Assembly (NCBI GenBank): GCA_947487925.1
Contig: CANLCA010000255.1
Location: forward strand, 1-5,398
Length of the DNA stretch: 5,398 nt
Reading direction: 5' to 3'
Origin: Verrucomicrobiales bacterium
GTDB lineage: Bacteria; Verrucomicrobiota; Verrucomicrobiia; Limisphaerales; F1-80-MAGS106
Shown: positions 1 through 5,398 of the stretch, in pieces
Position numbering within the stretch: position 1 is the stretch's first letter
Layout: each line of letters starts with the position of its first letter
Made by a program: the position numbers and the translations under genes
The notes under the pieces: model-generated
Databases searched by the model: none
Told to the model about the DNA's origin: nothing
What the model saw: only the letters and a program-made list of their open reading frames with translations

Positions 1-28
1 GGGCGGGTTTGACGTTCAGGATGGCCAT
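1..28 (-). CDS. Possible start of a further minus-strand gene (partial)
   Basis: An ATG at 28-26 opens a frame reading M-A-I-L-N-V-K-P-A to the window edge with no stop. An AT-rich stretch resembling a -10 box lies just upstream. No Shine-Dalgarno sequence is visible, so if real it could be leaderless or nearly so. Nine codons are too few to assign a family, and an open frame of this length is expected by chance. The call rests only on its position about 100 bp after the preceding gene, on the same strand, and on the AT-rich upstream region. Confidence 0.25.
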
Positions 29-39
29 GATTGAAATAT

Positions 40-45
40 TTTATA
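40..45 (-). promoter_or_regulatory. Weak -10-like box upstream of the possible gene at 1-28
   Basis: On the minus strand the sequence reads TATAAA, followed by eleven bases and then the ATG at 28. It sits in the most AT-rich part of the 100 bp between the SirB1-like gene and the left edge. No convincing TTGACA-like -35 element is found 16-18 bp upstream. This is therefore a guess based on one hexamer. The rest of 29-128 holds no GC-rich hairpin with a T-run, so no terminator can be called for the SirB1-like gene. Confidence 0.18.
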
Positions 46-128
46 TGAGTGCTAGGACGGTGGAAACATCCAGATACGGGTTCAGGAATTCAACCAAAAA
101 TTTTCCCTACCAATCTCTGATTTGAAGA

Positions 129-1007
129 TTAGTTGGCCAGCGCGATGATGTAGCGTTGCAGGCGATCCGTTTCGGTGACTTTTTTGCCCCGTTGATAGAT
201 CTGGTGCAAATTTGAGCAGATGCGGAGCATGATTCGACGGGGGAGGACTGGAGCCAGGAAACTTTCCTGATAGCCGTGGCTGGTTTGGAGCAGATAACGG
301 ACGCACTCTGCCTTGGATAGAATACGGCCTTGATTGAAAGGATCGATGAAGAGGGTGTCCCGGGTCGACTGAAACCGACAAAGGAAGTGGCCCGGCATGC
401 CGATCCCCACGATGGGCAGCTTGAGCCGGCGAGCGAGGAGCAGGTAGACCACGCAGAGGCTTATTGGATTGCCGACACGGCGGTCGAGCACTCTGTTGAT
501 GTAGCTGTTGTCCTCGTCGTAATAGTTTTGGCCGTTGCCTCTGAATCCGCGGTTTTCGAATAGGAAGTTGTTGACGACCGCCAACTGCTCTTTTGGTGGA
601 GCGGTCGTGTCGAGCAGCGGACGAATCTCGCCCGACATGTCATCGAGCAACGCTGAGTAGCCAGCGGGGTTGGTCTGGGGAAAGCGTGTTTGAGCCATCA
701 TCCAGACGGCCCGTTCGAGGTCTAGCTGCTCGCCTTCCGTCAGGCAGAATCCCAGGAATTGATTGTCATGTTTCTGGCGGTCTTGTTCGTCGAGAATTTC
801 GCGAACGCGACGACGGAGCAATGGATCCGAGCTGAGCGCGTTTTGGGTTAACCATGTTCGAGAGGCTTCTCCGCAAGCGAGGATCTTCGTGCGAACCGTG
901 CTCACGACGAGTGGGTCTTCATCGGCCAGCAGGGTCAGGAGTGCGCGTTGCTGAGTTTCAGTCAGGACTGGCAAAGAACTCGCGGCTGTCTTAAGGGAAG
1001 ATCTCAT
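129..1007 (-). CDS. SirB1-family transglutaminase-like protein
   Basis: This 292-residue protein matches the SirB1 / Transglut_core2 family. Seen in the sequence: the family block RGFRGNGQNYYDEDNSYINR at 153-172, then GNPISLCVVYLLLARRLKLP (179-198), GIGMPGHFLCRF (201-212) and FIDPFNQG (220-227). Cys185, His207 and Asp222 fall where the transglutaminase-fold Cys-His-Asp triad would be. The N-terminal 75 residues look helical and HEAT-like. The C-terminal part (about 253-292) is the family's helical tail. No signal peptide or membrane segment is evident, so it is probably cytoplasmic. The biochemical role of the family is not well established. The start is the ATG at 1007. A longer frame reaches a TTG at 1130, but it overlaps the permease gene and its first 41 residues do not look like family sequence. 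It lies 79 bp after the permease stop and is likely in the same transcription unit. The family call is firm; the activity is not. Confidence 0.9.
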   Translation of the reverse strand: MRSSLKTAASSLPVLTETQQRALLTLLADEDPLVVSTVRTKILACGEASRTWLTQNALSSDPLLRRRVREILDEQDRQKHDNQFLGFCLTEGEQLDLERAVWMMAQTRFPQTNPAGYSALLDDMSGEIRPLLDTTAPPKEQLAVVNNFLFENRGFRGNGQNYYDEDNSYINRVLDRRVGNPISLCVVYLLLARRLKLPIVGIGMPGHFLCRFQSTRDTLFIDPFNQGRILSKAECVRYLLQTSHGYQESFLAPVLPRRIMLRICSNLHQIYQRGKKVTETDRLQRYIIALAN

Positions 1008-1066
1008 CCACGCATGCAGTTCGGATGAACCAACGTGACATCGTTTTTCAAAAGAAGCAATCCTCC
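1004..1066 (-). promoter_or_regulatory. GGAGG ribosome site and possible 15-codon leader ORF before the SirB1-like gene
   Basis: A perfect GGAGG lies at 1066-1062 on the minus strand, 54 bases before the ATG at 1007, which is too far to serve it directly. Ten bases after the GGAGG a TTG (1051-1049) opens a 15-codon frame. Its stop TGA (1006-1004) overlaps the SirB1-like ATG as ATGA. This arrangement would allow translational coupling. It could also be chance, because the initiator is a TTG and the peptide is short. No good Shine-Dalgarno lies directly upstream of the ATG at 1007. Confidence 0.22.
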
Positions 1067-1086
1067 AGATTTCTAAATTCTGAGGG

Positions 1087-1965
1087 TCATCTGAGCATTT
1101 TGAAAAATTCGTTGGAGAGGGAGGACACAAGAAATCCGCCGAGCATGGCGCAAAGCAAGGTGAAGAGGACCCAAGCCCACCAATGTGCTGGAATGGAGAT
1201 GGGCTTTGAAGGTTGCACGACTTCCTTAACTTTGAATTGCTCCAGCCCGATCCAAAGCGCGATGAGGGAGCTGATGAGCAGTGAGGAGCAGGCGGTGTAA
1301 CCCGTCCAGCGCTTCCAGGCCCAAAACTCGTAGAGGAGGCTCAATCGCAGGATGATCAGGGCCACGAGCCCACCCCAGAACCAAGAGGTCAACACCGCCG
1401 CTCGGGATCGGGCGTTGGCCGACAAAACAAAGCTCAATGAAAAGACTGAGAATGGCAGGGCGAGGACCAACCCATACAACATTTGCGCCTTCAATTGAAC
1501 GGTAGATCGGACCAGTCCGGTGTCCAAATAGAGCTTGGCGATGGCCTGTGACAGATCCAGACCCAGCGCCAGGAGGTCGAGTAGTGTGAAAACGAATAAC
1601 ATCCCTCCCGCGACCAAGAGCCGTGCGATGAATCGTTCCTTCCTTGTCGGGGGCAGGGCGAAAGAGAATTCCTCGGAACCCTCAAGCACGTCGCCTCCTC
1701 CTGCGGCCGGACCCGCGACCATCGCGTAGACAAGGCCAAACATCAGAATCCAGCCTGGATTTGTGAACCGCGGAATCGTCCATACGACAACGAGCCAGCC
1801 CGCGACACAGAGCAGCATCAGCTTGCTGATCGCGCGCCATTCCAGTCCCAGAAGGCCCTTCCAAAATAGGAGAGAATGATGGGTGACCAGACTCGACGAC
1901 AGCCCTCGCGCAAGCCCGACTTCCGAATCGGTTCGTTTGTCTTGTAGGATCGGATGGGGCATCAT
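1087..1965 (-). CDS. Multi-pass membrane protein, probable ABC-2 type transporter permease
   Basis: This 292-residue protein has about seven hydrophobic segments, at roughly 48-63, 70-86, 112-134, 160-182, 188-210, 222-240 and 261-283. Between the second and third is GSEEFSFALPPTRKERFIARLL (about 96-117). A charged loop with a 'leu-pro-x-x-arg' turn followed by a return into the membrane is typical of ABC-2 exporter permeases and related ABC transport subunits. Such proteins sit in the inner membrane and need a separate ATPase, which is not in this window. The start is the ATG at 1965, which overlaps the stop of the pseudopilin gene. A TTG at 2001 would add 12 arginine-rich residues and is less likely. 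The first 40 residues precede the first membrane helix and are probably cytoplasmic. Alternative: an uncharacterised polytopic membrane protein unrelated to ABC transport. The membrane topology is well supported; the family is moderately supported; the substrate is unknown. Confidence 0.72.
   Translation of the reverse strand: MMPHPILQDKRTDSEVGLARGLSSSLVTHHSLLFWKGLLGLEWRAISKLMLLCVAGWLVVVWTIPRFTNPGWILMFGLVYAMVAGPAAGGGDVLEGSEEFSFALPPTRKERFIARLLVAGGMLFVFTLLDLLALGLDLSQAIAKLYLDTGLVRSTVQLKAQMLYGLVLALPFSVFSLSFVLSANARSRAAVLTSWFWGGLVALIILRLSLLYEFWAWKRWTGYTACSSLLISSLIALWIGLEQFKVKEVVQPSKPISIPAHWWAWVLFTLLCAMLGGFLVSSLSNEFFKMLR
1960..1965 (-). promoter_or_regulatory. ATGATG stop/start overlap coupling pseudopilin and permease
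   Basis: The minus-strand sequence reads ATGATG. The first ATG (1965-1963) starts the permease frame, a second in-frame ATG follows directly, and the TGA at 1964-1962 ends the pseudopilin frame. The bases just before are CCGAAGA, only a weak ribosome site. Translation of the permease is therefore probably coupled to that of the pseudopilin. This also decides the permease start in favour of 1965 (or 1962) over the upstream TTG at 2001. Confidence 0.7.
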
Positions 1966-2870
1966 TCTTCGGCGTCGGTGTCGTCCCTGAACAGTTTCCA
2001 AGGGTAACTTGAATCGAGCGAAGGCGCCATGGTTCGCGCTTGCATGAACTCGCTGCCATCGGATGGAGCGATGGACGACGGAGGGTCTGCTTCCCAGAAT
2101 ATCTGACGTTTCACGACGGCTCCGTCTCTGCGCCCGCGCAACACGAGGCCTTGGAAATCGCGGATGGACGGAAACTCAAGGTTCGCCCTTCCGAGACCGT
2201 GGAGTTGGCAGGCCGCAACTCCGGCATTGCCTCCAGCCTTCATGAGCTTGCCCCACGCTTCATCATCCCACCCCAACGGGGTCAAATAGGACCGTTCCAT
2301 AGGAGTCGTGGTCGAAACAGGTTGTTGCCCAACGGTTTCTCCGGTGAGAGCAGAATCGGGCATCGCCATCCCTATGGCATCGGAAGCAGCGACTGTTACG
2401 TCGTTCTCGATCAAGCCGCCCCAGTTCTTCGTTTTGTCCGAGGGACAGATCAGCGACCCTTTGTTGGGGAGATATCGGGAGGACGACAAGTGGCCGAGAT
2501 CGGGAGAACGCCGTTCGTGGTCGTCCAGGTACATGTCCAACGCAAGACTCAGCTGGTGGAGGTTGGCCGCGCATCGGGCCTGGTGCGCCGCTTTCTTTGC
2601 CGAAGAGACCGCTGAGGTCAGGAGTGTCGCCAGGACCGAGATGATGGCAATAACCGTCAGCAACTCGACCAATGTGAACGCGTTCAGCGGTGTGAAGGAG
2701 TCGCCTGGAACCGCAGCGTGGGCTGTTCGCACGTTTGATTTGAGGGCGGCGGCAGGGGTGAACGAACGAGGAAGCCCCAGACCATGAGCAGGGGAGAGGG
2801 CGGGAGCAAGAAGTAATTCTGGCTTCCGCCTCTCTGATCCCGTTTCAGGAAACTTGAGCATCTTTGGCAT
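1962..2870 (-). CDS. Prepilin-type N-terminal domain protein (pseudopilin-like), start uncertain
   Basis: The frame encodes up to 302 residues. FTLVELLTVIAIISVLATLL (65-84) is the class III signal and first helix of type IV pilins and type II secretion pseudopilins: Phe at +1, Glu at +5, then a hydrophobic stretch. Residue -1 is Ala rather than Gly, a variant common in verrucomicrobial and planctomycete proteins of this kind. The following amphipathic region (AKKAAHQARCAANLHQLSLA, 91-110) and later ICPSDK, ACQLHG and YPWKLF elements fit the large-pseudopilin style of those phyla. Processing would be by a prepilin peptidase, and the product would be anchored in the inner membrane facing the periplasm. 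The ATG at 2870 gives a 64-residue leader, which is too long for the family and looks like translated repeat. A GTG at 2732 gives an 18-residue leader and is the more biological start, though neither has a visible ribosome site. Function beyond the domain is unknown. Confidence 0.88.
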   Translation of the reverse strand: MPKMLKFPETGSERRKPELLLAPALSPAHGLGLPRSFTPAAALKSNVRTAHAAVPGDSFTPLNAFTLVELLTVIAIISVLATLLTSAVSSAKKAAHQARCAANLHQLSLALDMYLDDHERRSPDLGHLSSSRYLPNKGSLICPSDKTKNWGGLIENDVTVAASDAIGMAMPDSALTGETVGQQPVSTTTPMERSYLTPLGWDDEAWGKLMKAGGNAGVAACQLHGLGRANLEFPSIRDFQGLVLRGRRDGAVVKRQIFWEADPPSSIAPSDGSEFMQARTMAPSLDSSYPWKLFRDDTDAEE

Positions 2871-2891
2871 TCGAGTGCGCCCAACGTGAAT

Positions 2892-2951
2892 GCCCTCACC
2901 CTTCTCTCACAGGACCTCTCCCATTCGATGGGGGATGGATGGGGTGAGGGC
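2892..2951. repeat. Two-tier intergenic palindrome (GCCCTCACCC...GGGTGAGGGC)
   Basis: GCCCTCACCC at 2892-2901 is perfectly complementary to GGGTGAGGGC at 2942-2951. Inside it, 2917-2924 (TCTCCCAT) pairs with 2928-2935 (ATGGGGGA), with one G-T wobble and a TCG loop. No run of T follows on either side, so it is not a canonical intrinsic terminator. It lies 45 bp after the stop of the beta-propeller gene. Palindromes of this CCCTCACCC/GGGTGAGGG style are known as dispersed intergenic elements in many bacteria. Only one copy is in the window, so its repetitive nature is an inference. It may stabilise the 3' end of the upstream mRNA or attenuate readthrough. Confidence 0.65.
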
Positions 2952-2995
2952 GGGCGTCTTTCAATGCAGCATCATGGATTGTTTGGTGGACACAC

Positions 2996-5398
2996 TCAAG
3001 GCTGGAGCGCGCGTGTTTGAAGATAACGAACACCGTAGTCCTGCAGCGGCACCCAAAGCCCGGTCTTGAGGCTTCCGCTGGCGTGTGTCAGGTCATAGTA
3101 GAGGCATCCTGGAATTTCGGCTTCCCCGGTGATTTCAAGGCGGATCGGCTGGCTCGCATCGATGAAGGTGAGCGTCTGCCCCTGCGCGACAATCAAATCT
3201 TCAAAGACCAGAAGTGACTGAGCTGGCGTCGGAAGCGGTAGTTGGTTGAGCATCGCAAAAACACCCGCTCCGGTGAGTATGTGCGATTCGATTCCGTGCT
3301 TGACCAGTTTGCCATCCCCGGGTCTGCCGATCAGGACCACATCCCCTTTGACGCTGACAGGGTGAGGCCATTCCATCGGCAACACGAGGGAGGTGATTGA
3401 TTGCGCTTGTGTGCCATCGTAGCTGGAGGCGTCAAGCCACTCTCTTCCGTCAGTCGTGTTTTTCGCGTCCCAATGACTGCCGGTGGTGTAGAGGACGCTG
3501 CCGTCGTATCCAAGGCCGACAAGGTGTCCCGGGATGTTGACCGGCTTCCGGACCTGTGGTGAGGCAGGGTCCGCGTAGTCGATAACGGTGAGATAATAGC
3601 GTTGGATCCAAACCCCATAAGTGGGCTCCACAGTTTTGGAGGTGCCGTCAGGCTGTATTTCAATGACGGGCTTTGGAGGCTGTTCCCCTGGCGGCAAGAC
3701 GCCCTCCACGAAACTGCTCGTCTGATAGCTGACATAAATGAGACCTCCCGAAATCTGGGGATCGCTGTAGTTCCAATGGCCAACGTTGGCTTCGGGCGCC
3801 AAGTCGGCTTTGGACAAATACGAAGGTTTTTGGGGCGTCCGCACATCGAAAGCGAAAAGCGTTCCCTGAGTGTTACCACCCCACCATGGAAAGGCCATTT
3901 TTGAGGATCCAGGAGCCACGGCGACGTCGACCGCCATTCCGCGCCACCAGGGACCCCAATACCCACCGCGAGAGGCCCACACGAGAATGCCTGGTTTGGG
4001 CCAGTAGGGCGTCAGGTCCCCCCCATAACCGGGGTCGGCTAAAGAGGTCGTGGTTTCTCCCACCACCACCAACTGGGGCAACTGGGTGAGATCGAACACC
4101 GTGAGCTTGAAAACGCTTTCGTTGGTCGACACCGGCCGGCTTGTCTGCTCCCTCTCGAACCACTGCCAGATCACGTCGGAGGACTTCGCCTCAGCAAGAT
4201 AGAGCTTGTTGTCCTGAATAGCCCCGCCCATGACGCGGAGACCGGCTGTCAGCGGCAAGGAACTGAGCAGGGTGTCTGGGTGGGCGTTGGCGGCAACGCG
4301 CAATGTTGAGGCGGAAACACCGGTGTAAGTGCTGGCCTCTTCGAGTTGAACCTGATGTTGGCCGCTGACCCAGAGTCGGTTTGCCGCCCAGGACAGCGTC
4401 GTGGTGGATCGAACCTCCGGACGGTCGCGGTTGGTGGCGTCAACAGTCAATAATTCGCGCCCGGAAATGGACAGGATGCGGTCGTTGATCGCGGTGGCCC
4501 GTCTCGGTTGCATCGCATGATCGATCACGCCGCGCGCCTTGAGGGTTCGCGCCTTGAGGTCGAGGTCGAGAATCTGCACCCGTGCCGCGTAGCCGTTGGT
4601 GGTGTAGCCCTGATACGGAACCAGGATCAGTCCGGCGTCCGGCAGGACGGTGAAGGCTTTTTCATCGGAGTTGGCCTCGCTCCAAGAATAATTCTCGCCC
4701 AGGGGCACTTTGCTCGAGAGTTTGGGCGCTTTGGTGTCGGCGACGTCAAACAAGGACACGGCAACCCGCCAGCCGTTTGTGTTGTCGATGCCCACGGCGA
4801 CCAATTGATCCCCGAGAGGATGGATGTAGGTGGACCACCCCGGAATTTCCAACTCCCCGGAGATCGTCGGTTTTGACGGGTCCGAGAGATCCACGATCCA
4901 GAGGGGATCGATTCGTAAAAAAGTGACGATGTAGACCCGATCTCCATCGAAGCGAGTCGCAAAAAGCCGTTCGCCACGTCCCAGTTCAATCTGGCCGAGC
5001 TTGATTGGGAGCGACGGGTTTTCAAGAGAGAACGTTTCCAGAACGGTGACTGTTTGACCTCGCTGCTCGACTTGTTCCCATCGTTCTGAGATCAGCGTCA
5101 GGATATGGCCGTTGAGATGGATTTTGAACTTGTCCTGGATCACGCCCCGAGGGGTGAACGAACTGACCCATTTCATGGAGCCGTCGGGATTCGAGATGTC
5201 GATGCATCGCACGGCCGAAGGCAAGTTCCAGGTTTGATTTCTCAGCGCGACGAACAAAAACTTATCGGTAGCGGTGATGACATTGCCGTAGCCTGCAAAC
5301 CACAGAGTGCTGCGCGTTTTTGGGGACGCGGGAACCGACAAGTCAAACGAAACCACCACGGCACCCCACTCCCAGGTGCCATCCGTTGCACCCGTCAC
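2996..5398 (-). CDS. Secreted-type beta-propeller domain protein (C-terminal 800 residues, 5' end outside window)
   Basis: The frame is open to the right edge. The first codon there is an internal GTG (Val), so the true start and any signal peptide lie beyond the window. The best match is the PF09826 / COG4880 secreted beta-propeller family: VYIVTFLRIDPLWIVDLSDP (155-174), then LEIPGWSTYIHPLGDQLVAVGI (183-204), are its hallmark blocks. LVIVD-like strand motifs ending in D-x-x-x-P turns recur near 14-25, 63-72, 166-177, 214-225, 432-441, 513-525, 603-614 and 743-750, consistent with many propeller blades. A Trp-rich stretch lies at 480-507, and a Pro-rich loop (568-577) follows it. The family is exported and non-enzymatic as far as known; binding partners are unknown. 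The fragment alone is longer than many members, so there may be extra blades or a second propeller. The family call is strong; the role is not known. Confidence 0.85.
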   Translation of the reverse strand: MTGATDGTWEWGAVVVSFDLSVPASPKTRSTLWFAGYGNVITATDKFLFVALRNQTWNLPSAVRCIDISNPDGSMKWVSSFTPRGVIQDKFKIHLNGHILTLISERWEQVEQRGQTVTVLETFSLENPSLPIKLGQIELGRGERLFATRFDGDRVYIVTFLRIDPLWIVDLSDPSKPTISGELEIPGWSTYIHPLGDQLVAVGIDNTNGWRVAVSLFDVADTKAPKLSSKVPLGENYSWSEANSDEKAFTVLPDAGLILVPYQGYTTNGYAARVQILDLDLKARTLKARGVIDHAMQPRRATAINDRILSISGRELLTVDATNRDRPEVRSTTTLSWAANRLWVSGQHQVQLEEASTYTGVSASTLRVAANAHPDTLLSSLPLTAGLRVMGGAIQDNKLYLAEAKSSDVIWQWFEREQTSRPVSTNESVFKLTVFDLTQLPQLVVVGETTTSLADPGYGGDLTPYWPKPGILVWASRGGYWGPWWRGMAVDVAVAPGSSKMAFPWWGGNTQGTLFAFDVRTPQKPSYLSKADLAPEANVGHWNYSDPQISGGLIYVSYQTSSFVEGVLPPGEQPPKPVIEIQPDGTSKTVEPTYGVWIQRYYLTVIDYADPASPQVRKPVNIPGHLVGLGYDGSVLYTTGSHWDAKNTTDGREWLDASSYDGTQAQSITSLVLPMEWPHPVSVKGDVVLIGRPGDGKLVKHGIESHILTGAGVFAMLNQLPLPTPAQSLLVFEDLIVAQGQTLTFIDASQPIRLEITGEAEIPGCLYYDLTHASGSLKTGLWVPLQDYGVRYLQTRALQP

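Noticed and set aside
82..381. A 99-codon minus-strand frame at the left end
   Set aside because: It lies mostly inside the SirB1-like coding region in another frame and carries no recognisable feature.
1008..1130. N-terminal extension of the SirB1-like protein from the TTG at 1130
   Set aside because: It would overlap the permease gene by 44 bp. The initiator is TTG without a ribosome site, and the added residues do not resemble the family.
2040..2787. Long open frames on the plus strand opposite the pseudopilin gene (up to 191 codons)
   Set aside because: They are antisense to a gene with a clear family motif, have no recognisable domain and use arginine- and serine-rich composition typical of shadow frames in GC-rich DNA.
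2684..2899. A 71-codon GTG-started frame across the intergenic gap, beginning V-R-A-F-T-L-G-A-L-E
   Set aside because: It overlaps the palindrome and pseudopilin start and has no hydrophobic helix. The resemblance of its start to the pilin motif comes from an 11/13 base match between 2881-2893 and 2669-2681, which can be chance.
2892..2951. The palindrome as a rho-independent terminator
   Set aside because: No T-run follows the stem on either strand and the outer stem encloses 40 bases, so it does not fit the intrinsic terminator pattern.
3331..3966. A 211-codon minus-strand frame inside the beta-propeller gene
   Set aside because: It overlaps a convincing propeller coding frame throughout, and its composition (Ser, Arg, Pro, Thr rich) shows no domain.

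Overview
The window looks like chromosomal DNA of a free-living bacterium, most likely a member of the Verrucomicrobiota (or the related Planctomycetota/Lentisphaerota). Three things suggest this. There is a pseudopilin-like protein with the A|FTLVELL processing motif. There is a large secreted-type protein of the PF09826 beta-propeller type. An intergenic palindrome of the GCCCTCACCC...GGGTGAGGGC kind lies between two genes. The base composition is moderately GC-rich throughout. The taxonomic call is an inference from protein style, not from a marker gene.

All convincing genes lie on the minus strand, so the direction of transcription is from right to left. From the right edge: (i) 5398-2996, the C-terminal 800 residues of a large beta-propeller protein whose start lies outside the window; (ii) a short intergenic stretch with a two-tier hairpin (2892-2951); (iii) 2870-1962, a protein with a type IV pilin / type II secretion pseudopilin N-terminus whose true start is uncertain; (iv) 1965-1087, a multi-pass membrane protein resembling ABC-2 type transporter permeases, overlapping the pseudopilin gene by ATGATG; (v) 1007-129, a SirB1-family transglutaminase-like protein that keeps a Cys/His/Asp set; (vi) at the extreme left edge, perhaps the first nine codons of another minus-strand gene.

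The pseudopilin and permease genes are almost certainly cotranscribed and translationally coupled. The SirB1-like gene follows after 79 bp and may be in the same operon. The beta-propeller gene is separated by the hairpin and may or may not be transcribed together with them. Three of the four products are predicted to be membrane-bound or exported, but the window has no ATPase, pilus assembly or protease gene that would define a pathway. No RNA gene, CRISPR array, insertion sequence or integrase was seen. I found no clear evidence of a new system. The points most worth a look are the arrangement of these four genes, the repeat-derived look of the pseudopilin N-terminus, and the retained triad in the SirB1-like protein.
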